Origin: Harmonia axyridis
Lineage: Eukaryota > Arthropoda > Insecta > Coleoptera > Coccinellidae
Assembly (NCBI RefSeq): GCF_914767665.1
Contig: NC_059504.1
Span: 36,673,720-36,737,719, forward strand
Reading direction: 5' to 3'
Length of the DNA stretch: 64,000 bases
The notes under the pieces are model-generated. The model worked only from the letters and a program-made list of their open reading frames with translations, did no database searches and was not told the origin of the DNA. Numbering within the stretch: the first letter of the stretch is position 1; every line of letters begins with the position of its first letter. Positions 1 through 13,340 of this stretch are shown here, piece by piece. A program made the position numbers and the translations under genes.

Positions 1-706
1 AAAATGGATTCCAACAATAAGGTTCTACTCACTGATGAAGAATTCAAGATCAAAATCAATTATGTTCGTCCGTCCTCATTCACTACAAATCCCGAACGAA
101 ATATGCTTGAGACTTGAAATTACCAGGGTAGCTTTAGGGTCCAAATATATCAGTTAAAATCAGTGAAAATGGGCCTCATTATTGAAGATGATTTTTCGAT
201 GACGATCCGGATCATTTTGATGCATTTCAAGAACCCAGGCTTGAGTTCTTGTTATTAACTGAACTAAAAAAGCGTTAAGACATAAGACTTCATGCAAAAT
301 ACAGTGTTATGTCACTTGTGAAATGCCTAAGATCGACAAGGAATCGACAAACCTGGGTTTTCGTCAACACTACGGGCTACGCATCAGCAATATCCTCAGT
401 TATTCTTGAGCGACGCACACGGTTTCCACATCACCAAACCTGTCCCAACACTCAACAGCTCAAATTTTTCCATCAATTTCACTAGTGCCGGCCAAGAAGG
501 TGCTTCCCAATAACCATAATTGCTTTAGTTTTGGGAATTGTAACTGCAGAACATTCACCATTTTTTAATGATTTTAACAATTTCGATGCGTTGTTGAAGC
601 GTGTATCGGTGTATGGTGTAGTTTTTACTTGCCAAATGTCAAAAGAATATAACTTCGAAAGTGACAGCTGCCCTATTAAAAATGAAACCTCTTTTTGGAA
701 AACCCT
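1..706 (-). mobile_element. mariner-like transposon remnant (5' half, cut by window edge)
   Basis: The minus strand reads as the N-terminal part of a broken mariner-like transposase. It matches, with substitutions, the plus-strand element at 24091-25256: both carry an 'aaaccgtgtgcgtcgctc' word followed about 60 bases later by 'acccaggtttgtcgattcct', and both begin with 'agggttt' followed by a 'gaggtttcatttt'-like terminal repeat (here ending at about 706). Several stops and frame changes interrupt the reading, so it is a fossil. The other end lies outside the window. Confidence 0.7.
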
Positions 707-1834
707 CAATATTTGTTATTTTGAAATGGTCGTTTTTTTAATTTGAATAGTTTCATTTTGTTTTCTTTGTTTCCTTTTATGATAATAAAAAATTGATAGA
801 TTGTTAAATACGTAGTAGGCTGAAATTGTAGGATTGAGAATTGATTGTAAATTCCGGAAAAGAAAGGAAGTATTTTGCTATATATGCAGTAGAAATTGAG
901 GAAGTAAAAAAACCTCAAATTCAGTAAGTTAAATTTGTTTTGCATGTAAGATTTGAAGATATAAAATTGTGGTCATTGTGGAGTTTTTTTGTGATTGATG
1001 TTGTCTGGTTATTGTAGGAACCCTGAGGAAGGAACAAATTTAGTTCCGAAAGCTAGGTTGAATGAATAAAGAGAAATAACAACTAAATATTTATAGGTCG
1101 ATATCCCTCACCCCCCAACTATTTGTTATTTTATATGCTTTTTTTTTCGCCTAGAAAATGTTTCCAAAAAAATGATTAATGAAATTGTGTTAAAAATATC
1201 ACGTAATTTTATGTATATTTTCATGAAATGCCATGGGCCTGAAAGTTTTGACTTCATATTTGTATTCAAAAGATGGAATGATGTGAATAGGCAAATTGAA
1301 GCAAAATTCTACTTTCGTGAAAGAAACTAACGTGAACACAAAATTGAACAAAGGCGCAAAAGTTCATGAGTAATCATTCACGATAAACTGTGACCGTACG
1401 AATGAACCGATTTTCATAATTCAAGTACAATTCAATTCAATATTTTTATGAAATTATACGAAATAGGTTTCTGTAATATGTTATACATTAAAAACTGGGA
1501 AAAGTGAAAATATTTCAGTTTTTTTTTGGGGCCTATAATAGGGAGAATTCGCTTAGTTAATCTTTATATTTCCACGTCATGAAACATTGTGTAAAATATA
1601 GGCACAACATCAAAAGATTTTTTGTTTTATCTGATATAATTCATTGAAAATTTCACATTCTTCAAACAAAAATTTGAATAAAGCTATAAGTCAAAAAAAA
1701 AACAAGAAATAATCGAAAAATATCAGTTTTGATGAATCTATGAGTCTATGACCTAACCTCAAATTTAAAAAATTTTGAGACTGTTCGAATGGAGGTTAGT
1801 TTTCATCATACTTTTGTAATAATTATATGATAAA
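707..1834. other. AT-rich spacer, tex10 upstream region
   Basis: I see no coding or repeat structure here. The last few hundred bases should include the tex10 promoter and 5' UTR, but no TATA box or initiator stands out from the AT-rich background. Confidence 0.4.
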
Positions 1835-4800
1835 ATGGGTAAAAATCACAGACATAAAAAAAGGCTTAAGCAAGAAAAGTCAAAAACTCAACTGAAAAAT
1901 GCTGCAAAAGAATTACTCAAACGACAAAATATCACCCAAACTGAATTCAAAATAAAACCTATTGTAATAGCTCCACAATTACAAGCTAAAACTTTAGAGG
2001 ATGGACGAAAAGACCTAGAAATTGATGTAAGTTATTATTGCAAAATTATAGAATGTAGATACTTCGACTTCATAATCTTCGGTTATCACTGATAACTGTT
2101 CGTTATTATAATTAGTTCGATTCTTCTTACAGGATGTACTCAGCAGATTACGCCATCGAAACGAAAATATGAAAATAAGAGCATGTCAGGATATGGAATT
2201 CATGTTGAAAAATAATAAAATTCAAAGTATACCATTTTATTTCAAAAATGTTTGCATCTTCATTCAGGAGGAAATGCCAAAAGCAAGAACAGCTGGCTTG
2301 AAACTACTAAAAACTATGCTGGGAGCTGTAAGTACAATAGAATAAATTCTACCCTTAACGACAATGTTATCCATTATAATATATAAATTAGAATTGGTTG
2401 CATTCAACACTTGATAATCTAGAAACTATTTTCAGATGAAAGAGAACGAGTGTTGTGATTTCTTATTTAAGTTTTTACTTAATCACCTTCGTTGTGCTAT
2501 GACCAACATTAATAGAAGAATCAGGGAGGATTCAGTTCTTTTTTTCGATATTTTACTTGAGCATCTGCCAAAATATATGGCACAAAATTTCCGTCATTTC
2601 ATACAAGATTATTTGATGTTGGTATCTGCCTTGAAAAATGATGCAGAGATGCGACGTACAGTAACAGTTAACCTTGAAAGTAAAATTACTAGTTCCCAAT
2701 GGAGAATAGTTGTATTGAGTAGATTACATCAGCTTCTAGATGTTATTCTCAAAGAAAAGATGAAAAGAGATGAGTATGTATGTTGTTGTTATATGAAATT
2801 GAATATTAATACAGTAGGAATAAATATTGTAGGGCAATGAAAAGGCTGGAAGAACAACATGGTGACAGTCCCTTTTATATATGGAGGCATTTTAGAGAGG
2901 AGATGATTAATTCGGAGGAGGAATTTGTTGAAGACAAAGAAAAAGAATTTATAGACTTACAGTTCCAAACTTTGTTTTCAGTTTTGTATGAAACATGGTT
3001 AGAAGGTCGTCCTGTCAATTTATCCATTGGTGGTGAGTAATTAAACATTGATTTATGTCTTCCATTTAAGACTTCATGATGTCATTAAAAAAATTTCAAT
3101 TTTTTTATTTCAGATGTTACTCTACTTTCTGAAGAAATTGCGATGCTTTTCAATTGTGTAGTACAGACCTACCATATTATCACATCATATCTTCGACTAA
3201 CTCAAAGGATGGTATGTATTTTTTTAACATTCATTCATCTTATTGAATTTTTCTCATTACCTAGGTTGAATCGCCTGTATGGAAGAATTCCATAGATGTT
3301 TTGTTTCAACTCTCTTAAGACACTGTGAATCCTTTCATAAGCTTAGAGCCACCTTATTGACATAAAATTATTCCATGGCTTTAATTCTTTGTGACTAAAC
3401 TAATATCATAATTGACATAGTCAACATCAAATACTTTATCAATATGCATTTTTAGATATTTTCTTTTTCCAGGATAAGATCAAAACTTCTGATCATGAAA
3501 AATTGTTGAGGAATCTTGTACAGCATCTTCCATATGGACTCATCAAAAGGCCAAAAAAATCAGACAAAATGAGCAACGTATTATCTAAATTTGTTATTAC
3601 AGACATGAAATGTAGTAATGATAATATTCTTATATGCTACAATTACCTTATTCTCTTCGCTGGAAATCCTTCAAAGGCAAAAAAAGAAGATATTCACAAT
3701 GTTTCAACTACCATCATAGGTACGTATTATATGGTGAAAATCAACTGAGAGTTTCAGCACTAAATAATATGGGACTAATAATATTTTGTTCTTCTTTCAG
3801 AATATCTAACAAGAGATTACTCCAATAATAAAAAAATGGATTTCACATATCTGTTCCTAATACTAAAACATTTATTTTCTGAGAAAGCCCGACTTTGGTG
3901 CAGAAACAAATTTCCTGTTTGTGATATTTTGGACAGTGCTGTTACGTTATACCAAAATGGTAACTTGGAAAATGATGTTAAGTTGGAGTTAACCAAAATA
4001 ATAATCACAATTACTTATGAAGATCTTCTACGGTAAGTCTCAATTTGATTAAATTTTAATAAACAAATTGAAATTTGGCCACCTTTATAACATTTCTCTT
4101 GTTTCCAGAAATAAAAATTATGCTGTTTGGCTTCAAAGTTTACCTAAATGCTTTCTAGAAGATAGCATTGGTGCAGATTTATTGGTATTAATTATCAACA
4201 GGATACGACTTACCCCTCCAGAAAATAATTTACCATTTTACCAGGGCATAATAGAAAATTATGTCAACATATATAGTAAGTAGCCTTAAATTTCAATAAT
4301 TAATTTGTTAGTTAAGAATATGAAACTTATGTGATTTAATAATTGCACTTCTTTCTTTCAGATCATTTACCAAACCTGCAGATTCATGATATGACAGAGC
4401 TGGATAAAAAATTCAGAAAAATCCAGATAGCAAAATTTATTGTGTATATTCCTGAACCCTGCCAGAAACTAAAAAAGATATTTCATAAATTGGACCAGAA
4501 TAATCCCTATTGGAAAGAAATTGAATATTTGAGGACTGAGAGGTAAACAAATGGGGTTTTTAAAATTGAAAAACAAGCCAATATCGATTCTTCTACCGTA
4601 TGTTCTGTCAAGAATGTTGGATAATTTTAGGCTTTTTAGACATGTTCTAATCAGTTTTTACTTAAATTTTCGCTATTAACTGAGGAAGTGCCCTTCAGAG
4701 GTTTGTTCCAATAAATTGTGACCTGATAATGAATTTCCCTGAAGTTCAGAGAAATCCGGTGTCCAGTACTATCTAATCGCTTATCCACCTGACATTTCGT

Positions 4801-5078
4801 CCACAACTACGGTAGACATCTTGTGAGGTTTCTCGCCAATTTGTAACTTGATACTGGATTTCTTCGAGGTTCTGAGAAATTCAGATTGAGTTACTATCTA
4901 TGAGAGAGAAACCTCTAAAGATGCCTTTCGCATTTGTAGAAAAAAACCATTAGATCAATGCTAGAAAGTCCGGAATTATCCAATTCAGTTGAATAATTTG
5001 GTCTTAAAGCCTGCAAAATTAAGTTCATTTTACTCATCTCAATTAATTTTGGTTTTTTTCAGAAACGATATCTTATAA
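1835..5078 (+). CDS. TEX10: TEX10 / IPI1 homologue (Rix1-complex ribosome biogenesis protein)
   Basis: Split gene of about 620 aa. Exons: 1835-2026, 2133-2327, 2436-2773, 2833-3032, 3114-3211, 3473-3719, 3801-4032, 4109-4275, 4362-4542/6; every junction is GT-AG and keeps phase. The protein starts MGKNHRHKKRLKQEK, a basic N-terminus, then has helical HEAT-like repeats (RACQDMEFML, TAGLKLLKTML, IREDSVLFFDILLEHLPKY), the conserved IPI1/TEX10 N-terminal region. The family works in the PELP1-TEX10-WDR18 (yeast Rix1-Ipi3-Ipi1) complex, which acts in nucleolar 60S maturation. The end is ambiguous: reading through stops at 4546 (617 aa), while the donor at 4543 and the strong acceptor before 5063 would add a short exon ending at 5078 (621 aa). 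AATAAA at 5224 serves either. It is shorter than vertebrate TEX10 (about 930 aa). Confidence 0.88.
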
Positions 5079-5223
5079 GGGAATTGAGGTGATTTTAAAA
5101 GAATGCTGTATTATATTATAAGAAGAGTGAATTTTTAACCTTCAATTATTTTCAATTGATTTCATAGAGTAGATATTGTTATTTTCTCTAATCTTCTGTG
5201 ATATGTTCTTTTTATGTGTACGC

Positions 5224-5229
5224 AATAAA
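5224..5229 (+). terminator. poly(A) signal of tex10
   Basis: AATAAA followed by an A-rich stretch, about 145 bases after the later of the two possible tex10 stops. It is the first canonical hexamer downstream of the gene. Confidence 0.55.
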
Positions 5230-5245
5230 AAAAAATGGTAATTAT

Positions 5246-7995
5246 TCTATAAATTTGTATTATAATCATACCACTTTATTCCCTGAATCCCTATATAATA
5301 CTTCGTCAATACTTGATTCCCATATGCAATAGACTACATAGTTTTTTGTAACCATTTTGTTTTCAATAGAGAATGGTGAATTTTATTAATTTTAATACTT
5401 AAAACAATAAATTTACTTGAAAGATTTGAGTTGTTTGGAATCAAAAGCTTTTAAGGATAGCTATTAGTTTCAACATACCTAGGAATTCCAATATTATAAA
5501 AGACAGTATATCGTCCATTATCTTAAACTCTTGTAAATGAGTAAAATGTTTCAGCGATTCCTACAAGTAGCACATTATTTGATAGATTGAAGGAACGTAA
5601 TATTCTTGCAAGGTAAAGAAAAAGCGGAAATTTTAAGTTTGCGCATGATCAACTTCCTCAAAAAAAAGATAAATTTTGTACAGGACCAATTTCCATCAAA
5701 ATTGGTTAAGAACTTACTGACAGACAGTAGAGTAGACATTAAGTCAAAGTTGATCAGAAATAAATTTTAAATCGGATACTGAAATTACAAATCTTTGGTA
5801 TAGATTCGGAACCAATTATAAAACTGCGATAAAGAGAATTGAATAATGATACTCAATATTTACGTCTTGGAATACGTGCAGAATTGAATAAAACTATCCG
5901 CCTCTGTTATTTGTTAGTTATTCTGCAAGATGTAGAGAATAGGGCGAATTATGATCTGTAAACATGGAAGAAATATATTAATAACAGAAAAATACTTTTC
6001 CACAAGATTATCACGCTTTCATATGTTGCAAATCGATGAAATATTGTTTCACCTGACGAAATCATCTGTGAATTCTCACCTGACTCATACCCTAACTAAC
6101 ATCATCCCTTTCTAAATTCAATTAGCGAGATGATATGAGTTTGTTCTACCCTGTGGCGATTGAGATAGGGGAAACTAACATAATGAATGTTCCAAACATA
6201 AAGATGAAATATGATGGTGAAGACAAGTTGTTGAGATGAAACCATTTAGGATTGTCTGTTCCAATAGTAAATATATAGGTATTACAACTATATGTAATTG
6301 TCCGAAAATCTATCATGAAATTTATTTTTCACAATAATTTTTATACTTATACTTTTATCAACTGCAATAATAGTTTTGTTAAACCCGCCAATTCAGGGCC
6401 GGTGCCAGGACCGGCATTCCGGACATTTTGCCGGTGAGCAAACAAGACATACTCGATGACACATAAATTTTATCTACCATATCTACCAATTTTTGAAGTA
6501 AAATAACAAAAAATCTTAAAAAAAAATTTTTATTGAAATCGAATGGGCGCTAACTATAGTTATGAAAATACAAATAAAGGGTACTATATATAAAATGCAC
6601 CTTTAAGAACTGCATCGTCTTTTTACTATAGAGTTCCGTACTTTGAACAATTTTCTTGGTATTTTTTATGAAGTCAACAAACCGCATCCTCTGATAAATT
6701 TGACAACGTGATTTTACGATCAAAAATACGTTTTCGTATTAAACTAAAAAGATGCTTACGAAGAATAACATAAGAAAATTCAGGAATAATAATAATAGCG
6801 CTCAAATAGGTTCAACTTATATTGAATCGAAAAAATATATATGGTAATAATTGGCCTCATCAGAGTCGCCAAAAACAATTTTTTTTCTTGTGAATAACGA
6901 AACATATCAATAATGTATAGTAGCAATCAATCAAGACTGTAAGCAATCGGTTTTGTTCGAATTCCTTCAAGCCCAACTCAAGCTTCAATTTTCGCTTAAC
7001 AGTTTAATGCAAGTCCACCCCGTGACCGCTTTTTGGATTTTGATTTCGCATATAATGCAACAGCTGTAACAATAAGTATCTCATCCATGACTACGCTACC
7101 GAGCGAAGTACTTAGTGAAGTCGTTGTAAAGTAGAAGTTGGCACATGTAGATACAAAAATACTTTACAGCCGACTTGCATGTAGCAGGCTTTGCAGAGGC
7201 TAATTTTAAGAATATGAAACAAGATATAAAATTTTAATAAAATTCTAAAAAACATCAGAACAAGAAAAAGGAACAAACGTTGGCAAAATCATTGTTGATT
7301 ATTTATTTTTTCGGTCCAAATTCCTGTGATAAATTGCTCAATCAGAACTAACAATCATCATAATGAATGTATTGCCTTAATGTTAGAGAATTATAAATGT
7401 AAAGGGGAATAACCAATCAAAATCTAACCATTATTTGTATTTCACTATCAAGAAGTTTCGAAAAAACAAAGTGAATTGGCAAGATTTCAGTCAAAGCCGT
7501 CACCGCACCACAAATGCCTGTTAAATCACTTCCAGACCTGCCAACTTTTAACAGCTGACTTTCCCTTCCGATTGGATGCATCGATTGCGTCTCGAGTGTT
7601 TCATATATCCCTCTCGCTATTTTTGTGCCCAGCTAGACGGGATGCTGCAGAGTGCAGATCCCCACAGGGCACCTGGAGGACAGGTGACGATTTGTAAGTT
7701 GAATGGACGACCTGCGACACATATCGCAGGCACATATGTGGTAATGTCAAAAGGGCATGTGCTCTATTGTATTTCTGTAACGGACTTTTCTAGAGAATTA
7801 CCCCTCGGATACCCTGACTGGAAGGATTGTTTTAGGGCCTTTTCGATACACCAATTCGGGATTCGCAACGAATTTCTGTTTGCATTGAACGTTTTGTGCG
7901 ATGTGGGTTCGATTATGAAATTAGTTGGGGTAGGTAGCAGATTTACGATTTGATGTTTGTGGAATTTTTCTGTAATCATATTTGGATATATGAAA
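5246..7995. other. gene-free AT-rich spacer
   Basis: No supported gene. A short GC-richer piece at about 6390-6460 ('ccggacattttgccgg') looks like a scrap of the repeat also seen at about 10098-10505 and 30590-30870. The open frame at 7576-7953 has no recognisable domain and is not called. Confidence 0.4.
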
Positions 7996-7997
7996 TA

Positions 7998-9451
7998 CAC
8001 TGCTCCAAAAAATTAACGCACATTCTGAAAATCTCAATTTTAATGAAGGTTAACTCTACATTGACTTTATAACTTATTTTTTATGTTCTCTCGGAAAGGT
8101 TTTGAACGAAACAAGACACATTAAATGGAAGAAAAATTCAGGATTTCACCGAATCTTATGTGAAAGAAGAGGAATAAACAATTTTCAAAATACTGGAATG
8201 CTGATAAGGGATTTAATACTTGGTATTTCCTCCCCTTGCGTTAATTAAAGCTCGGCAACGACGGTTCATACTCAAAATGAGTGATCTTAAAATGTTCTGA
8301 TCTAATCCTTCCCAGATTTCTCTGAATTGGATTCCTAAGTCATTAAGGAGTAGCTGGATGATTTTCTGAACTTCTCAGCCTTCTATTGAGGTTGTCCCAA
8401 ACCTGCTCAATCGAATTGAGATCTGGATTTCTTGCTGGCCATTCCATTCGAGAGACTTCAACCTCTTCAAGGTACTCCTGAACGATGCGCGCACGATGAG
8501 GTCTGGCATTATCGTCCATAAAAATGAAATTTTCACCAATGTATGGGGCAAATGGCACTACATGCTCTTCAAGAATATTCCACCTCATACCATAATCGAT
8601 CCTCCCCCGAAACCAGTAGTATTCAGGAAATTGCACTGAGCATATCTTTCATGTAGACGTCTGTATACAAGGGAACGTCGATCACAATGGTAGAGGCAGA
8701 ATCTAGACTCATCTGTGAAGAGAACTCTTTCCCAATCAGCCTCTTCCCAATGGATATGCTCTCTCGCAAAATCCATACGCACCCTTCGAAGGGCTGGGGT
8801 GAGAGCTGGGCCTCTTGCCGCGACACGACGCCTTAAATCATATTCTCTGAGACGATTTCTGATTGTCTGAGTGCTAATTTGCACCCTATGAGTTTGCTCA
8901 AGCTGATTTTGAAGGAGACGAGCGGTTGCAAACCGTTGTCTCAACGAAGAAACTCTCAAGTAACGTTCTTGAATGGCAGTTGTTACCCGTGGTCTACCCT
9001 GTCCTGGTCTTCGGACATTTATACCTGTCTCCCTGAATCGCTGCAACATTCTGGACACACTTGTATGGGAAACTCCAAACCTTTCTGCAATTCTTGTGAT
9101 GTTCACCCTTCTTCTCGCAAAACTACCGCTTGGGCACATTCCTCTTGGGTCAAATTGCGTGTTTCGCGTTGCATAGCGATCGAGTGTAGAAAATCAAACG
9201 AAAGAAAAACTATTGATCACTAGAATTTATCGAGAACAACTGATTTCAGGATGGAGCCAATACATTCAAAATCTGATAATCTCATCTTTTTTTATTCCTG
9301 CTGGGAAAAAACATCTGTATTGAAGAAAAACGTTGAAAGTGGATAACATATGCATGCATAATTCTGATAAAAATAATTGTCATTGGGAACACCTTCAGTT
9401 GTAGAATAAATTTGAGATTTTCATAATGTGCGTTAATTTTTTTGCGCAGTG
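7998..9451 (-). mobile_element. near-complete Tc1-like DNA transposon with TIRs and TA duplication
   Basis: The element is bounded by inverted repeats: left 'cactgctccaaaaaatt' then 'aacgcacattctgaaaatc', right the complement of 'cactgcgcaaaaaaattaa' then 'cgcacattatgaaaatc'. TA dinucleotides lie directly outside (7996-7997 and 9452-9453), the Tc1/mariner target duplication. The length, 1454 bp, is usual for the superfamily. The transposase lies inside on the minus strand and is broken. The element sits between tex10 and pinch. Confidence 0.88.
8343..9139 (-). pseudogene. Tc1-like DDE transposase, internally deleted
   Basis: Two overlapping minus frames. Frame one (9139-8585) has the paired helix-turn-helix DNA-binding region (RIAERFGVSHTSVSRMLQRF, GQGRPR hinge) and the first catalytic Asp in LFTDESRF. 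Frame two (8636-8343) has the second Asp in MDDNARPH and the Glu in the NSIEQVWD context, with NPDLN before it. The frames join at the GGGSIMV position, where the usual stretch of about 30 residues before the second Asp is missing and the frame changes. The N-terminal start is also uncertain. The copy is not expected to make active transposase. Confidence 0.85.
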
Positions 9452-9453
9452 TA

Positions 9454-11540
9454 TAAAGTATAGGAAAAATGTTCGACTTTTCTGTATTGGAGGAGGACAC
9501 CTGCCAATATGAATAAAAGGTTCTTCTTCAAGGATCGAGCGAAAAAAGAATAAAACTTTCTAGTATAGTATATCCAAAGTCATTGGAGGAAGCCAGAATA
9601 TTTTGATTATACAAAGGTTGTCCAAGTTTCCAGAAATTCTTTTGAAGCCAGTGAATTGATTGCCTTGCAATACTTTCAAATAAACCCCGGTATTTAGCTG
9701 ATCGCGGTATCCACTTCAAAAGGCCATCTGGTAAAGCGTTTTTATGGACTAGTTCAAGTGACTTTGGATATACTATACCTACCTATACATATACCAAAAA
9801 GTTAAACTTCTCTGAACTGAAAAAAAAACAATTTTACTATCTAAATCTTACGATAAAACTATGGCAATGGGTGTATGTGGCGTTATGCTTCGTCTTTCTT
9901 CACTCCAAAAAATCAGTAATAATAACTATTTATTTTATGCCTACGTCGAAGAAAAACAAATTTGACGAAAAAATCCATCTTTGAATCTTCAAACTCGTTT
10001 GAACTAGTCGGAGATAATGACGAATATAAACGATGGCAAATTATTTTAATTTGATAATTATTTAGATTGTTTCAACACGTCACCCAATATTTTTCTCGTT
10101 AGCAGCCTTTTTGGCGCCCGACAAAAAAAAATTTCGCCGCCCTCCTTTACCTAATTTATCTGAATTTTCTTTGAAGGAGCCTCTGTTATTTTACATCTTT
10201 TCGATTTCATATGAAATCGTATTTTTGAACTTGAAATCACCTTGTCATGTGTACGACGCTCTATAGTAGAAAGACGACACAGATCTTAAATTCATAGTCA
10301 GTTTAGAGCGTCTATTCGATTTCAATAAAATTGGCGCTTGACAATTTGTTTTTTATTAAAACAAAGAGTGGTATTTCCAATAAGAAAACATTTTTTTGTC
10401 AAGAAGTAGGTCTTGTTTTATTAACTGACTTTGCGCCCCTACAATTTGGCGCCTCGGCAAAATTGTCCGTTATGCCGCTACTGGCGGCGGACCTGCTCGT
10501 TAGTACCAAACTTCAACAGATGCGTGGCAAAATTTCAGAAAAATAGAGTTAAGTCTGGATCCAGATTTTGAAGGTTAAGTAGCTATACATTTGTTTTTGT
10601 TTGAAAAATGGATAAAAATTAGTTCCGTGTATTAATAAATAATCCTTTTCCAAGACTGTAGCCTGCGAAAGTTTCTTAGAAATACAGGATTCTAATTTCA
10701 CCGCAAAAAGCTCGATTTTTTCTATTCTAAAATATATTTTTTTTAATTCTTATTGATCGCTTTACTCCGCAATATATTTTTCAAGAGGGTAAACGGAATC
10801 ATATGGTAGCTCATGTGCCACATTTCTGGTGTTTTGAGTTTGTGTTTACTAAAAAATTCACTTTTTCATATGATGTATAGGTTTAGCAAGCTATATGAAA
10901 AAGTGGATTTATTTAGAAACACCAAAACCAAAACACCACAATGTGGTTCGAGTTTAATCCATTAAAAATAAATAATATGAATAAATGACTGATTCGCGTT
11001 ATCAATCTTTATAATTTATCAGCATTGATAAATTGCGGTTTGGAATTCCAAGAGAGATTATAAAATTATAACAGATACATCGGAGAGTTGCCTCTTGGAT
11101 AATATTGTTACTTTTTATCGTTAGATGACAGTACCGTCGAGATCCCAACAAAAATATTTTTTCTCACTGTTAATAATGTAAGAAGTATATTTCCAATGAA
11201 TTATTTTATGTTTTTTCGGATTATTTTACGGACGTAACTGTTTTTTCCTGATTTTTTAACGGCAGTTTTGGATTTTTCGGTGAAGCACTAGTGCGTCTCC
11301 TCAAAGTAGATTGGTAACACTGCGTCAATCAAGAATGATGTTTTCCTCGTTCTATTTCTGAATCTGATGAAAAGGTGGAGACCAAATTTGGTAATTGAAC
11401 TTCATTCAATCTACCTACACATATTCATTATGTTTGAGTGATTTTTTTAGATACATATCAATAAAAATCATTAAAGGTAATGATTCAACATTACCTTCAA
11501 ACATATAAAATTATGAGTTATATATAAATTGAAATTTTTA
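9454..11540. other. spacer upstream of pinch
   Basis: Mostly AT-rich with no supported gene. It contains the repeat copy at 10098-10505. A non-coding pinch exon may lie here, because a pyrimidine-rich AG precedes the pinch ATG by one base. Confidence 0.4.
10098..10505. repeat. interspersed repeat copy ('ggcgcc...ttgccgggg' family)
   Basis: In the opposite orientation this segment matches 30590-30870: both contain 'ggcgccaaattgtaggg', 'gtcagtt(g/a)ataaaacaag' and 'cagaggctcctt' words in the same order, with GC-rich ends. No transposase is inside, so it is probably a non-autonomous DNA element. Ends are approximate. Confidence 0.55.
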
Positions 11541-11542
11541 GA

Positions 11543-12601
11543 ATGTCACCAACACCCATGCCTGGCTTTATTGTTGGAACAGGATTAAACATGGAAAATA
11601 TGGTATGTTCCCGATGCAATGAAGGTTTCGACCCGAATGAAAAGATAGTGAATTCAACAGGAAAACTCTGGCATCCACAATGTTTTGTGTGTGCCCAATG
11701 TTTTCAACAGTTCGAGGATGGCGTATTTTATGAATTTGATGACAGGAAGTACTGCGAAAGAGATTTTCAGGTATTATTTGCTCCTTGTTGTGGAAAATGT
11801 GGAAGTTTTATTATTGGGAGGGTAATAAAGGCTATGAATGCATCTTGGCATCCAGAATGCTTCTGTTGCGAGATGTGTCACACTGAATTGGCTGATACTG
11901 GATTTATCAAATATGCTGGCAAAGCTTTATGCCATGAGTGTAATGCCAATCTAAAAGCCAAAGGTCTTGGGAAACATGTATGTCATAAGTGTCATGGTAT
12001 TATTGATGATCAGCCTCTTAAATTCCGTGGTGAAGTTTATCACCCATATCACTTCAATTGCACTGCTTGTGGAATTGAATTAGATGCGACAGCAAGGGAA
12101 GTACGTAGTCGCCCTGGTTTTGCAGCCAATGAAATGAATGAATTGTACTGTTTGAGATGTCATGATAAGATGGGTATTCCAATCTGTGGAGCTTGCCGAA
12201 GACCAATTGAAGAGAGAGTGGTTACTGCTCTCGGAAAGCATTGGCATGTTGAGCATTTTGCATGTGCCAAATGTGAGAAACCGTTCTTTGGTCATCGTCA
12301 TTATGAGAAGAAAGGGTTAGCATACTGTGAAACTCATTATCATCAACTCTTTGGAAATTTATGTCATGTCTGTAATCAGGTGATCTCAGGGGATGTTTTT
12401 ACAGCCTTGAATAAGGCTTGGTGTGTTCACCACTTTGCTTGTGCAGTCTGCGACCAGAAAATGAATCAGAAAACGAAATTTTACGAGTGGGATCTGAAAC
12501 CTGTCTGTAAGAAATGTTTTGAAAAGTTCCCTATGGAACTAAGAAAAAGGTTGAAACGACAACATGATGCTACTCCAAAAAAACCAGTAACTCCTTCTTA
12601 A
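11543..12601 (+). CDS. stck: PINCH (LIM and senescent cell antigen-like; steamer duck orthologue)
   Basis: 352 aa with five LIM domains: LIM1 about 22-74 (CSRC...), LIM2 83-133 (CGKC), LIM3 147-206 (CHKC), LIM4 215-265 (CGAC), LIM5 274-325 (CHVC). Each has the C-x2-C...H-x2-C...C-x2-C...C-x2-C/H/D zinc pattern. A basic tail (RKRLKRQ) follows, as in PINCH. PINCH is the adaptor of the ILK-PINCH-parvin complex that links integrins to actin at muscle attachments and focal adhesions; LIM1 binds ILK. The whole coding region is one exon. A pyrimidine stretch ending in AG directly before the ATG could be a splice acceptor, so a further N-terminal or 5' UTR exon is possible. The gene converges on usp. 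Confidence 0.96.
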   Translation: MSPTPMPGFIVGTGLNMENMVCSRCNEGFDPNEKIVNSTGKLWHPQCFVCAQCFQQFEDGVFYEFDDRKYCERDFQVLFAPCCGKCGSFIIGRVIKAMNASWHPECFCCEMCHTELADTGFIKYAGKALCHECNANLKAKGLGKHVCHKCHGIIDDQPLKFRGEVYHPYHFNCTACGIELDATAREVRSRPGFAANEMNELYCLRCHDKMGIPICGACRRPIEERVVTALGKHWHVEHFACAKCEKPFFGHRHYEKKGLAYCETHYHQLFGNLCHVCNQVISGDVFTALNKAWCVHHFACAVCDQKMNQKTKFYEWDLKPVCKKCFEKFPMELRKRLKRQHDATPKKPVTPS

Positions 12602-13340
12602 ATGTTATTTTATGAGAATGATTCTCTTATATTTTAACGCCTTCAGAAATCAGTTCTTGTTCCATAGGCAAATGATTTTGCGTCAAATTCTTCCAAAGGA
12701 AAGATTATGTTGAAATGTCAAATTAAAATTCTATGTTAATCTCATATTTATAATGCGGTAATTTCTGTTGAATCCATACTGTCCAATCTAGATCTTTGAA
12801 AAATCCTTTATTTGATTAATTATTAGGTACTTATTTAATTTTAATAATATCGGAAATGATTATATGTTGTAACTATCCGTTTTTAACACATATTTTATAT
12901 ATTTATAGTAACAAATTGGACTAACAGATGTTGTTATAATATTATGTATTCAGAATAATTTCCAACTGCCCTGAAACCCATAATTTATTTATAGATTTGC
13001 TTTCAGCTGAAGGTTTTTTTATCTTAAGTTTTTTACTAAAAATAAATAAAAATAGTTCTCAAACTTGAATTAAGCTTCCAGAAAAAATTATTTATATGCC
13101 TTTTTACAAATTTTGGGTTGAATTTAATTCCAATGTATGTCATAACGTTATTAATGATTGCAAACACAATGAAATGTTTGATCAATCAGCTTCTAATGTG
13201 CCTTTATATTCCAAGCTTTAAAAAAACGTGTAATATGTAAATTATATTTTATTTTGTAATCAATACATTAATATTAATTCACGAGTTCTTTTATTTTTGT
13301 AACCTTATTCTAGATGTTTTTCTATGAATAAATATGACTG
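12602..13340 (+). other. pinch 3' UTR
   Basis: AT-rich tail after the pinch stop. AATAAA at 13327-13332 is a plausible distal poly(A) signal; 'aaaaataaataaaaa' near 13040 offers an earlier one. Confidence 0.5.

Noticed and set aside
7576..7953. 125-aa open frame, plus strand
   Set aside because: No domain, no splice or poly(A) context; not supported as a gene.
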